Source: CBFGRV01 sp965651265 (GTDB taxonomy: Bacteria > Bacteroidota > Rhodothermia > Rhodothermales > VXPQ01). From it: DNA of 10,446 nucleotides. Position numbers and translations under genes: made by a program. This document shows positions 1 through 6,959 of the stretch, piece after piece. Each line of letters begins with the position of its first letter. The first letter of the stretch is position 1. The notes below the pieces were generated by a model. It saw nothing but the letters and a program-made list of their open reading frames with translations. It made no database searches and was not told the origin of the DNA. The stretch spans positions 1-10,446 of the forward strand of contig CBFGRV010000092.1 of NCBI GenBank assembly GCA_965651265.1, written 5' to 3'.

Positions 1-16
1 GCATTCCGGAGCGCAC

Positions 17-1570
17 ATGGATTCTAACAAACGGCACCTGCTACTCATCCTCGACGGTTATGGAATCGCCGAGGATCCGAGCGTGAGTGCCATCGACCAT
101 GCCAAGAAACCGTACCTCGACTACCTGTTCTCCACATATCCGCATGCTCGACTCGAAGCATCCGGGAGGGCCGTCGGACTGCCCGAGGGTCAGATGGGGA
201 ACTCCGAGGTCGGTCACATGAATCTGGGGGCGGGCCGCGTGGTGTACCAGGAGATCACGCGTATCGACAAGGCGATCGAGGATGGCGAATTCTTCAGGAA
301 CGAGGTTCTGCTCGATGCCGTCCGGCACGCGCGGGAGAACGGTACTCGATTGCATCTGATCGGGCTCTTTTCGGATGGAGGCGTGCATTCCAGCATCCAC
401 CATCTCTACGCACTCCTCCAGCTGGCCGCCCAGGAAGGACTCCAGAACGATCAGGTGTATGTACATGCCTTCACGGACGGACGCGACACGGATCCGAACG
501 GCGGCATCCGATACGTCAAGGAATTCGAACGTCGTGCCCGGCAAATCGGGGTGGGGCGCATCTCAACGATCATCGGGCGCTACTATGCGATGGATCGCGA
601 TCAACGATGGGAACGAACCCGGCAGGCCTACGACCTGCTCACCCAGGGCAAGGGTGAGGGTTTTCCGGATCCGGTGGCTGCATTGCAGTCGAGCTACAAT
701 GCCGATGTGACGGACGAATTCGTCAAGCCGATTTTCATCCGAAGGGACGGCGAGGTCATGCGGATTCAGGACGGCGACAGTGTCATCTTCTTCAACTTCC
801 GCGGAGATCGCGCTCGCCAGCTCACGAGGGCCTTCACGGACGCCGATTTCGACGGCTTCGATCGGGGAGAGCGGCTGAATGTGCATTTTGCAATCTTCTC
901 GCCCTATGACGAGACGTTCGATCTGCCGGTCGCATTCCCGAAGATCAACCTCTCGAAGACGCTCGGTGAGGTGATCGCCGAGCGTGGCGGCCGCCAGCTG
1001 CGTATTGCCGAGACGGAGAAGTATGCCCACGTCACCTATTTTTTCAGTGGCGGGCGAGAGGAGCCGTTCGAGGGCGAAGATCGCATCCTCGTCCCATCCC
1101 CCAGGGTCCCCACCTACGATCTACAGCCCGAGATGAGCGCGCCGGAGGTGGCGCGCCGCGCGGCGGAGGCCATCCGCAACGTGGACTACAACTTCGTGTG
1201 CCTCAACTTCGCCAACCCGGACATGGTGGGGCACACGGGTGTCTTCGATGCGGCTGTCAAAGCCATCGAGGCGGTGGATGCGGCCACGAAGACCGTCGTC
1301 GAGGCGGCCCTGGAACGCGGATACGGAGTGAGCATCATCGCCGATCACGGCAACGCCGACAAGATGCGAAATCCTGATGGCACACCGCACACGGCGCACA
1401 CGACGGCTCTTGTGCCGCACCTCATCATCAAAGGCGGATTTTCGGGGCCGATCAAGAATGGGAAGCTCGGCGACATCGCACCGACCATCCTTGCCCTTCT
1501 CGATGAGGACATTCCGGACGAAATGACCGGGGACGTGTTGGTCAACGTGCCCCAGCCTACCGAATCGTAA
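17..1570 (+). CDS. gpmI: 2,3-bisphosphoglycerate-independent phosphoglycerate mutase
   Basis: Cytosolic glycolysis/gluconeogenesis enzyme that interconverts 3-phosphoglycerate and 2-phosphoglycerate through a phosphoserine intermediate, with two Mn2+ ions. The 517-residue product has the usual length of the family. The metal and catalytic set of the alkaline-phosphatase-like domain is complete: D13 in LILDGYG, nucleophile S63 in GNSEVGHMN, D402 and H406 in NPDMVGH, D443 and H444 in ADHGNAD, and H461 in PHTAHTT. The inserted phosphotransferase domain shows FSDGGVHS (H124), TDGRD (154-157), GRYYAMDRD (187-195), NFRGDRAR (260-267) and ETEKYAHVT (332-340, K335). These match the positions known for the Bacillus enzyme to within one residue. 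The ATG follows GGAG (8-11) at 5-nt spacing, so the start is well placed. The 3' end overlaps the convergent sppA gene by 14 bp, with no terminator between them. Nothing is degenerate or missing. Confidence 0.97.
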   Translation: MDSNKRHLLLILDGYGIAEDPSVSAIDHAKKPYLDYLFSTYPHARLEASGRAVGLPEGQMGNSEVGHMNLGAGRVVYQEITRIDKAIEDGEFFRNEVLLDAVRHARENGTRLHLIGLFSDGGVHSSIHHLYALLQLAAQEGLQNDQVYVHAFTDGRDTDPNGGIRYVKEFERRARQIGVGRISTIIGRYYAMDRDQRWERTRQAYDLLTQGKGEGFPDPVAALQSSYNADVTDEFVKPIFIRRDGEVMRIQDGDSVIFFNFRGDRARQLTRAFTDADFDGFDRGERLNVHFAIFSPYDETFDLPVAFPKINLSKTLGEVIAERGGRQLRIAETEKYAHVTYFFSGGREEPFEGEDRILVPSPRVPTYDLQPEMSAPEVARRAAEAIRNVDYNFVCLNFANPDMVGHTGVFDAAVKAIEAVDAATKTVVEAALERGYGVSIIADHGNADKMRNPDGTPHTAHTTALVPHLIIKGGFSGPIKNGKLGDIAPTILALLDEDIPDEMTGDVLVNVPQPTES

Positions 1571-3359
1571 TCGAATAGGGCAGCCGTGCCTGAACCCCGT
1601 CAGCAAACTCGACGGCCGAGCGCAAAGCGCGGGCCTGCTCGAGCATGGCGCGTTCGGCAGGTGAGGTCGTGAACGGCATCCACGCCTTCACGGCTCTCGC
1701 GTTCATCCCCGACGTCAGTTGTTCGAGGAAGGTCTTCGCACGAGGGAGCACGCGCACTCGGTAGGGTCCGTCGCCGAGCTCGGCCTGCCGGGCCGCGATT
1801 CGAATGGCATCGCGCAGCGTCCCCAGTGAATCGACGAGTCCGACCTCCAGCGCCTGAGCGCCTGTCCAGATCCGGCCCTGTCCGATCGTATCCACCTGCG
1901 CGACATCGAGCCGACGGCTCTCGGAGACGCGCTCCAGGAATTGATCGTACGTCAGGTCGACCATCCTCTCGAGCATCGCTCGCTCAGAATCGTCGAGGGG
2001 TTCGAGGCCGGAGAAGATGTCGGCGTAGGGTGCAGTCTGGATGTCATCGAAGGTGACGCCGAGTTTGTTCTCGAAGAACCCGCTCACGTCGAAAAGCATT
2101 GCGAACACGCCGATGGATCCCGTAAGCGTGAGAGGGTCAGCGACGATGGTCTCTGCGGCGGTAGCGATCCAATATCCACCCGACGCTGCAAGGCCGCCCA
2201 TCGATACGACGACCGGTTTCTCCTCGGCCGTGAGGCGGATGGCACGCCAGATCTCGTCGGAAGCCGAAGCCGAACCGCCGGGCGAGTTGATGCGCACGAC
2301 CACCGCGCTGATACGGTCGTTCTCGCGGGCCTCCTGAAGGGCCCGTTTCATCGTCTCCGAGCCCATGCTTTGCTCGCTGAACGGGCTGGGGCTGCCGTTC
2401 TCGCCGCTGATGATCGCGCCCTCCGCATAGACGACGGCAATTTCGCCTTCCGTGTTCACCCTCAGGCCGGCGTCTTTTGCCGGCACGCGAACATAGCTGG
2501 CCATCGAGATGGTCTCCAGATCGTCGTCCTCGTCGACGCCAATCCGTTGCTTGATGATGTCCACGACCTCATCCTCGAAGAGGAGTCCGTCGATGAGTCC
2601 GTGCTCGTGCGCCTCGATGGCTGTGAGCACGGCCTGCGACTCCACGATCCCGGCGAGCTCGTCTGCGGACTTGCCGCGGCTCTCGGCGATCGCGTTCATA
2701 AAGATCTGGTTTTGCGACTCCAGAATGGCGGTCAGCTGGAGTCGGTTCTCCGGAGAGAGATCTTCGCGCGTGAAAGGTTCGACGGCACTCTTGAATCGGC
2801 CTGCGCGAACGATCTGCGGCTCGATGTCGAGCTTTTCGAGGGTGTTTTGAAAGAAAATCGCTGCCGAGTAGAATCCGTTGAACTCAAAGCCGGCCTGCGA
2901 GGAGGCGAAGACGCTATCTGCCGTGCTGGCGATGTAGTACTCGGCCTCGGACATGGCGAAATCCTCACTCGAGGCGATGATCGGCTTTCCGCTCTCCCGG
3001 AATCGTAGCAGGGCATTTCGAAGCTCCTCGAGCGTCGCCCACTGCCCGGAATAGCCGCGCACCTTGATCCAGATACCTTCGATGCGGTCATCGGCAGCCG
3101 CCTTGTCGATGGCAGATATGGCGCCGGCGAGGTCAAAACTGGGCTCGCCGCCGAAGGCCTGCATGAATGGATCGCCCGAAACGCGCTCGGGGATGGGGCC
3201 TTTCAACTCGAACACCATCACCGACCCGGAGCGGACGGAGGGCGTCTGATCAGCCGCCGCCACGAAGGCAAACAGGATGACCATCCCGAAGAAGACAATG
3301 ATGGCAATCGCGATGAGCGTTCCGAGGACGCTGGCGGCAAGGGTGGATAAGAATCGCAT
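1557..3359 (-). CDS. sppA: Signal peptide peptidase SppA, 67K type
   Basis: Membrane-anchored serine protease (family S49) that degrades signal peptides left in the cytoplasmic membrane after secretion. The 600-residue product has the two-domain 67K architecture. A single N-terminal membrane anchor spans about residues 8-35. The first S49 domain (about 45-270) carries the general-base lysine K190 in GRFKSAVEPF. The second (about 305-520) carries the nucleophile S393 in GGLAASGGYWIA, preceded by the oxyanion-loop motif INSPGGSASAS (358-367). The Ser-Lys dyad is thus split between the two halves, as in the E. coli protein, so the enzyme should be active. The ATG at 3359 is followed at once by the hydrophobic anchor, which supports this start, but no clear Shine-Dalgarno precedes it. 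It is transcribed leftward, away from the DUF2231 gene and towards gpmI, whose last codons it overlaps. Confidence 0.96.
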   Translation of the reverse strand: MRFLSTLAASVLGTLIAIAIIVFFGMVILFAFVAAADQTPSVRSGSVMVFELKGPIPERVSGDPFMQAFGGEPSFDLAGAISAIDKAAADDRIEGIWIKVRGYSGQWATLEELRNALLRFRESGKPIIASSEDFAMSEAEYYIASTADSVFASSQAGFEFNGFYSAAIFFQNTLEKLDIEPQIVRAGRFKSAVEPFTREDLSPENRLQLTAILESQNQIFMNAIAESRGKSADELAGIVESQAVLTAIEAHEHGLIDGLLFEDEVVDIIKQRIGVDEDDDLETISMASYVRVPAKDAGLRVNTEGEIAVVYAEGAIISGENGSPSPFSEQSMGSETMKRALQEARENDRISAVVVRINSPGGSASASDEIWRAIRLTAEEKPVVVSMGGLAASGGYWIATAAETIVADPLTLTGSIGVFAMLFDVSGFFENKLGVTFDDIQTAPYADIFSGLEPLDDSERAMLERMVDLTYDQFLERVSESRRLDVAQVDTIGQGRIWTGAQALEVGLVDSLGTLRDAIRIAARQAELGDGPYRVRVLPRAKTFLEQLTSGMNARAVKAWMPFTTSPAERAMLEQARALRSAVEFADGVQARLPYSITIR

Positions 3360-3523
3360 GACGTCTACTATGAATGAGAGAGTCTTCGGCGAAGATACGG
3401 CGCGTCGCAGGCATCCTGCACATCAGATTCGGAGTGGCACCTCGGCGATGGTCGCACCACGGTCGGTCGGGCCCGCAACGGCATCGTGCTACGTGGCCCC
3501 GCCGGAAAAGGGTGCGGCTGACC

Positions 3524-3539
3524 CCGTTCCGACGAACGG
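3524..3539. other. Short perfect inverted repeat
   Basis: CCGTTC (3524-3529) and GAACGG (3534-3539) form perfect 6-bp arms around a 4-base centre. The element sits inside the divergent promoter region, just before the run of CGGTT half-sites. There is no T-run after it on either strand, so it is unlikely to be an intrinsic terminator. It could be an operator or simply chance. Confidence 0.35.
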
Positions 3540-3552
3540 TAACCGGGAGTTG

Positions 3553-3594
3553 CGGTTAATGTGATGTGGTATACGGTTGATGTGATATGGTATT
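3553..3594. repeat. Two-copy 21-bp tandem repeat, possible operator
   Basis: Positions 3553-3573 and 3574-3594 are abutting 21-bp copies that agree at 18 of 21 positions. They differ at the 6th (A/G), 14th (G/A) and last (A/T) bases. Each copy begins with CGGTT and contains a TGTGAT core. A period of 21 bp is two helical turns, so bound proteins would face the same side of the DNA. Inverted CGGTT half-sites flank the pair: TAACCG at 3540-3545 and CAACCG at 3599-3604. It lies about 70 bp upstream of the DUF2231 start. A role as a regulator binding site is inference. Confidence 0.6.
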
Positions 3595-3662
3595 AAGGCA
3601 ACCGAGATGTTGCCCATCCACCCACCACCTTCTAGCTTGGCGCGGCCTCTCAGACGTGATTA

Positions 3663-4127
3663 ATGATGGAAAGTGTCTTTCAGTACGAGATCCCGGTTCT
3701 GCACCCGCTTGCCGTTCATTTCCCGCTGGCCCTGCTTCTGGCCGCGGCCCTGACGGCGCTCATCTGGTGCTTTCGCGGATCTCGGTTTTGGCGCCATACG
3801 ACCCTGCTCCTCGCAGGCCTGGGTTCGTTGGGGGCCCTGTTCGCCTATCTCACAGGCGACAAAATGGAGGAGCAGTCCGAGGGCGTGCCGATCGTTGAGG
3901 AACTTGTCGACCTCCACGAACAGATGGCGCTCTACACGCTCATCCTGGCTGTCGTGTCCACGCTGGCCATCACAACCTTCAGCCTCCTCGCGCGCCGGAT
4001 GGACGCGCGCCGCGATCCGCTGCTCTCGCGCGTTCTGTTAGCCTGCCTCGTCCTACTTGCTGCGGCGCTCGTGGCGTGGACGGCCCACATCGGGGCGACC
4101 ATGACGTGGGGCGTCGTGCGATCGTGA
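3663..4127 (+). CDS. DUF2231 family four-helix membrane protein
   Basis: A 154-residue integral membrane protein of unknown function with the features of DUF2231. The N-terminal signature is HPLAVHFPLALL (14-25). Predicted membrane helices lie at about 18-36, 46-63, 89-108 and 123-142. The loop after helix 2 carries the family's acidic stretch running into LHEQMALYT (84-92), and the last helix ends in AHIGATMTWGV. Histidines H14, H19, H85 and H142 lie near membrane edges, and such positions in this family invite a haem or metal role, but that is not established here. An in-frame TGA at 3657-3659 limits the start to the ATG at 3663 or the adjacent ATG at 3666. No good Shine-Dalgarno is visible. 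It is preceded by a repeat-rich promoter region and followed 153 bp later by a secreted protein on the same strand. Confidence 0.85.
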   Translation: MMESVFQYEIPVLHPLAVHFPLALLLAAALTALIWCFRGSRFWRHTTLLLAGLGSLGALFAYLTGDKMEEQSEGVPIVEELVDLHEQMALYTLILAVVSTLAITTFSLLARRMDARRDPLLSRVLLACLVLLAAALVAWTAHIGATMTWGVVRS

Positions 4128-4154
4128 GCCGCAGTGCAGGAGAGTCTTCATCGA

Positions 4155-4176
4155 ATGTACATCTTTGTAGACAAAG
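4155..4176. promoter_or_regulatory. Two abutting palindromes, possible operator
   Basis: ATGTACAT (4155-4162) is a perfect 8-bp palindrome. It is followed directly by CTTTGT-AG-ACAAAG (4163-4176), a perfect 6-bp dyad with a 2-bp centre. The pair occupies the 153-bp gap between the DUF2231 gene and the secreted protein gene, about 105 bp upstream of the latter's start. The 2-bp centre suits a dimeric DNA-binding protein better than an RNA hairpin. No promoter elements could be assigned around it. Confidence 0.4.
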
Positions 4177-4269
4177 CCGGCCGGTGAGGGGAAGGTCTCC
4201 GGAGCATTGCCTGGCTGGCACGTTTTGTGGATAGGGCGCTCGTCAGGCATCTCAGTTCATTTTCCTGAT

Positions 4270-4274
4270 GGAGG
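4270..4274 (+). promoter_or_regulatory. Ribosome binding site of the Arg/Asp-rich secreted protein gene
   Basis: GGAGG with 6-nt spacing to the ATG at 4281. It is one of the few strong Shine-Dalgarno sequences in the window and fixes the start of a gene that has no recognised family. Confidence 0.75.
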
Positions 4275-4280
4275 GCTTCC

Positions 4281-5612
4281 ATGCGACGTTCGCTACGAAG
4301 AATGGCCGGCATCGCGAGTATCGCGGCGCTGGGCGCGCTAGTAATCGGATCCGCAAATCCCGTTTTGTCTCAGCGCGCCGAGACGACGGAGGAAGCACGA
4401 AACGCTCGGGGCTCTACCGACGGTCGGGCGACAATCGATGCTCGCGGCAAGACATCGTCCAGCGGTAACGCGCGCACGCAGGAAGCAGAGAAGAAGGAGA
4501 GCCCGAACGCCGCGCGATCCCCGCGGACGAACGAAAACACACAGACAGATCGCGCAGCGCGGACAGATCGGCAGCGCGAAACTGATTCGGCAAGAGCGGA
4601 TCGGAGCCGGCAGACGGACCGCCGCGATCGTGTGGACCGCAACCGGCAGACCGACCGCGCCGATCGGTCCAATCACAACAGCAGGGCGGACCGCACCCGA
4701 CGATCCGATCGAAGCGCCGGCTCGAACCGACCCGCACCGAGCTCGCGCCGCGTCGTCGTGCCGCCGCCCAAAGTCGTGAAGCCCGTTGTAAGGCCCCGGC
4801 CCGTCGTCCGCATCGACATCAGCTGGCCCTGGGAGCACCGCTATCGCCGCGGCTGGTCACCGACGTATCGCTACCGGCAGGTCGTCTACACGGAGGCCGG
4901 CTGGGGCCGACGCCGCCACGATGCCCGGCTCGATGTGCGCACGTACTACCGCCAGCGTGTCCGATCGGCATCCCGCAGCCGGGCCGTCGTCGAGTTTGAG
5001 ATCCGCCGCATCGAGATCTACGAGGATGGCCGGTTCGTCGGCCAGGTGAGCCACATCCCGACGAAACTCTCACGGGTGACCGCGACGCTGCATCGAAACG
5101 GACGCACGCAGCTCGATCGCGACCTTTTCATCATCGGCGATCCACACGCGGGCTTCGAATTGATCTCGACCAGGCACTACGGCGGCTTTCTCTACGACCA
5201 CTACCGCCCGTCGCACGGCTACCGCGCCGGAGTCCTCGATTTCCGGCGGGGTAGGGTCAAGGCGATCTCGCGCTCGCGCCTATTCCACCCGAACGACTTC
5301 CGAGGCTTTGCACCCATCTATCTTCTGCCCGAAGACGAGGTCTGGCTGGGCGATTACGGCCACGGCGCGCCGAGCCATCACTGGTACGGAGACGATGACT
5401 ACTATTTCTACGGCTACGCCGCTCCCGTCCAGGCTCCTCATAGCACGGCCTCCTCGAGCGTCGCGATGGCGCCGCGGACGACCACGAGCGGTCGCGAGGC
5501 CGCCCTCCCGTCTGCTCAGCCCTTGCAGCGACGTGACGACCGCACGTTCCAGCTAGAGGGCGGCGGACAGATCCGCATCCAGAAGGAGATCACGCTGGAG
5601 CGGGTCGAGTAG
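4281..5612 (+). CDS. Unrecognised secreted protein with Arg/Asp/Thr-rich disordered region
   Basis: I do not recognise this 443-residue protein. It starts with a signal peptide: RRSLRRM, a hydrophobic core at about 9-23, and probable cleavage near residues 30-33. Residues 31-155 form a low-complexity segment of R, D, T, S, Q and N with almost no hydrophobics. Ten Asp-Arg dipeptides fall within residues 90-144, including a 12-residue repeat. A Pro/Val linker (158-176) leads to a folded region (about 177-380) with alternating strands and many aromatic residues (Tyr-, Trp- and His-rich), including EIRRIEIYEDGRFVGQV (240-256). A Tyr/Asp/His patch (DDDYYFYGY, 371-379) and a Ser/Thr-rich tail follow. 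The start is fixed by GGAGG six bases upstream. Export to the periplasm or cell surface is likely. The charged region may bind polyanions or form a hydrated spacer, but that is speculation. Codon use resembles that of its neighbours, with no sign of transfer. Confidence 0.85.
   Translation: MRRSLRRMAGIASIAALGALVIGSANPVLSQRAETTEEARNARGSTDGRATIDARGKTSSSGNARTQEAEKKESPNAARSPRTNENTQTDRAARTDRQRETDSARADRSRQTDRRDRVDRNRQTDRADRSNHNSRADRTRRSDRSAGSNRPAPSSRRVVVPPPKVVKPVVRPRPVVRIDISWPWEHRYRRGWSPTYRYRQVVYTEAGWGRRRHDARLDVRTYYRQRVRSASRSRAVVEFEIRRIEIYEDGRFVGQVSHIPTKLSRVTATLHRNGRTQLDRDLFIIGDPHAGFELISTRHYGGFLYDHYRPSHGYRAGVLDFRRGRVKAISRSRLFHPNDFRGFAPIYLLPEDEVWLGDYGHGAPSHHWYGDDDYYFYGYAAPVQAPHSTASSSVAMAPRTTTSGREAALPSAQPLQRRDDRTFQLEGGGQIRIQKEITLERVE
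4608..4679 (+). repeat. Two-copy 12-residue coding repeat in the Arg/Asp-rich segment
   Basis: Residues 110-121 and 122-133 of the secreted protein are abutting 12-residue units that both begin RQTDR and continue with further D-R pairs. At the DNA level the first 15 bases of the units (4608-4622 and 4644-4658) agree at 14 of 15 positions, 36 bp apart. This suggests recent in-frame tandem duplication within the low-complexity segment. Confidence 0.6.
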
Positions 5613-5620
5613 GGGGGCGA

Positions 5621-5635
5621 ATTTCCATCGGAAAT
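5621..5635 (+). other. Short hairpin after the secreted protein gene
   Basis: ATTTCC (5621-5626) and GGAAAT (5630-5635) form perfect 6-bp arms around a 3-base loop, 9 bases after the stop codon. Its position would suit a terminator or 3'-end stabiliser. However, the stem is short and A+T-rich and no T-run follows, so termination is uncertain. Confidence 0.35.
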
Positions 5636-5729
5636 GGTGCACGGAGCCGTCCGTCTGAACAGGGCGGATCGCCGAAACTCGCCTGCCATCTGATCTGTAC
5701 GAGGCTGATCGAACGGCTCGTCCGATTTC

Positions 5730-5747
5730 CGCTCGAGTGATCGAGCG
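5730..5747 (+). promoter_or_regulatory. GC-rich inverted repeat with GTGA loop in the hrcA leader
   Basis: CGCTCGA (5730-5736) and TCGAGCG (5741-5747) are perfect 7-bp arms around GTGA. It ends 52 bases before the chosen hrcA start. In RNA the loop would be GUGA, a GNRA tetraloop, so the hairpin should be stable; as DNA it could be an operator. It is not a CIRCE element (TTAGCACTC-N9-GAGTGCTAA) and has no following T-run, so it is not an intrinsic terminator. An alternative GTG codon of the hrcA frame lies in the loop. Confidence 0.5.
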
Positions 5748-5787
5748 CCCGATGCTGCCCGCGAGGGCGCGGCACGTCGACTGCTGC

Positions 5788-5792
5788 AGGGA
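5788..5792 (+). promoter_or_regulatory. Ribosome binding site deciding the hrcA start
   Basis: AGGGA with 7-nt spacing to the ATG at 5800. The open frame extends upstream to a GTG at 5737 and an ATG at 5752. Neither has a comparable site, and the extra 21 residues do not look like HrcA. Confidence 0.65.
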
Positions 5793-5799
5793 CCTGGAT

Positions 5800-6900
5800 A
5801 TGGCAATCTCCGATGGAACATACGGCGTCTCCCCAAGGGAGCAGCACACACTGACTGAACGCGAGCGCGAAATACTGAGGCTCGTCGTCAAGAGCTTCAT
5901 CGAGACGGCCGGACCGGTCGGCTCGAGATACCTCGCGAAGACGGCCCGCCTCGGCCTGAGCCCGGCATCCATCCGGAATACCATGAGCGATCTGGAGGAG
6001 TACGGGCTGCTGGATCATCCATACACATCGGCCGGCCGTGTGCCGACGGAGCTGGGTTACCGGACGTTCGTCGACGAGCTCATGGATTCGCCCACGCTTT
6101 CGGAGCCGGAGAAGCAGGTGCTGCGAGCCGAAGTGGAGCGTTTGATGGGAAATCCCGAGGAGCTACTCCGCGAATCGTCACGCCTGCTGGGCCGGTTCTC
6201 GAATCTGCTCGGCGTCGTTCTGAGCCCGAAGCTCTCCGCGGGCATTCTGGAGAGGATGGAGGTCGTCCAGCTGTCCACGTCGCGAGTGATGTTTGTCGTA
6301 AGCGTCCGCGGTGGGCTGGTGAAAACCATCATCCTCGAGCTTGAGTCGGATCTGGACCGGCGGAATCTCGACCGCGTGGTCGGCATCTTGAACGAGCGGC
6401 TCGCCGGACTGACGCTCGAGGAGATCCGCAACACGTATACATCTCGGGTCCACGACCTCCGCGATGACCAGAGCGGAATCGTTCGCCTGATCCTCAACGA
6501 AGGCGCGCTGTTGTTCAGCGATCCCTCCGAGAACCGGCGCCTGCAGTACGCGGGCACGCAAAACATCCTCCTACAACCCGAGTTTCAGGAGCCGTCGGAT
6601 CTGAGGAGCCTCATCGAGATGCTGGAAGATGAGGACTTCGTCGTCCACATGCTCGAAGACCGACGTTCGGTTGATGACATGTCGGGTCACGCGACGATCC
6701 GCATCGGCCGCGAGAATATCGACGAAAAAGCGGAACGATATTCGATAGTGACCGCTCCTTACAGGATCGGTCGTGCCGTCGGAACCGTGGGAATCGTGGG
6801 TCCGATGCGCATGGACTATGAGCGGGTCATCGCCCTGGTCGAGAACATGGCGAAACTGCTCAACCGGACCGAGACGGACGAGGGCGACAGCCGCAGCTAG
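5800..6900 (+). CDS. hrcA: Heat-inducible transcription repressor HrcA
   Basis: Dimeric repressor of class I heat-shock genes, which normally binds CIRCE operators and needs GroE chaperonin for activity. With the ATG at 5800 the product is 366 residues, slightly long for the family. The N-terminal winged helix-turn-helix is diagnostic: LTEREREILRLVV (18-30), GPVGSRYLA (38-46), LSPASIRNTMSDLEEYGLL (53-71), and the wing HPYTSAGRVPTELGYRTFVD (73-92). The middle and C-terminal parts carry the GAF-like HrcA domain, with the late motifs SIVTAPYRIGRAVGTVGIVGP and MDYERVIALVE. It is the first gene of the cluster with grpE (59 bp downstream) and dnaJ. No CIRCE-like sequence is visible upstream of it, so autoregulation here would need another site; the inverted repeat at 5730-5747 is one candidate. 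Confidence 0.95.
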   Translation: MAISDGTYGVSPREQHTLTEREREILRLVVKSFIETAGPVGSRYLAKTARLGLSPASIRNTMSDLEEYGLLDHPYTSAGRVPTELGYRTFVDELMDSPTLSEPEKQVLRAEVERLMGNPEELLRESSRLLGRFSNLLGVVLSPKLSAGILERMEVVQLSTSRVMFVVSVRGGLVKTIILELESDLDRRNLDRVVGILNERLAGLTLEEIRNTYTSRVHDLRDDQSGIVRLILNEGALLFSDPSENRRLQYAGTQNILLQPEFQEPSDLRSLIEMLEDEDFVVHMLEDRRSVDDMSGHATIRIGRENIDEKAERYSIVTAPYRIGRAVGTVGIVGPMRMDYERVIALVENMAKLLNRTETDEGDSRS

Positions 6901-6948
6901 CGCCCGCCGCCCGGTTTCCAATGTGTCTAGTAGTACTGAATGTTTGAC

Positions 6949-6952
6949 AGGA
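6949..6952 (+). promoter_or_regulatory. Ribosome binding site deciding the grpE start
   Basis: AGGA lies 7 nt before the GTG at 6960 and 13 nt before the in-frame ATG at 6966. The spacing favours the GTG start, which adds only two residues. Confidence 0.55.
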
Positions 6953-6959
6953 TAGCATC

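Larger units (their letters stand above)
3360..3662. promoter_or_regulatory. Divergent intergenic region between sppA and the DUF2231 gene
   Basis: This 303-bp stretch lies between two divergently transcribed genes and must hold the promoters of both. I see no credible coding sequence in it; the short open frames are Arg-rich GC translations without family features. The half next to the DUF2231 gene (about 3540-3600) is noticeably richer in A+T and contains the 21-bp tandem repeat and CGGTT half-sites listed separately. I could not identify a convincing -35/-10 pair or a Bacteroidota-type TAnnTTTG element, so promoter positions are not called. Confidence 0.6.

Noticed and set aside
1941..3008. 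A 355-residue + strand open frame opposite sppA
   Set aside because: It is a mirror of GC-rich sppA coding sequence, with no recognisable domain or start signal.
3378..3387. A 10-mer GAGAGTCTTC shared with 4140-4149
   Set aside because: Many 10-mers are expected to recur by chance in 10 kb, and the flanking sequences do not match.
4216..4230. Possible sigma-54 promoter (TGGCACG followed by TTTTGTGG)
   Set aside because: The -24 half is perfect, but the -12 half lacks the essential GC (GTGG instead of TTGC), so it is not called.
4338..4838. Long - strand open frames opposite the Arg/Asp-rich segment
   Set aside because: Low-complexity GC-rich coding sequence lacks stops on the other strand; the sense gene has a signal peptide and a strong ribosome binding site.
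5737..5799. Upstream GTG (5737) or ATG (5752) as the hrcA start
   Set aside because: Neither has a good ribosome binding site, the extra residues are not HrcA-like, and the GTG lies in a hairpin loop. The ATG at 5800 has AGGGA at 7-nt spacing.
6939..6946. AATGTTTG, close to the Bacteroidota TAnnTTTG promoter element, before grpE
   Set aside because: It would start transcription at or after the grpE ribosome binding site, and no -33 TTG is present at the right distance.
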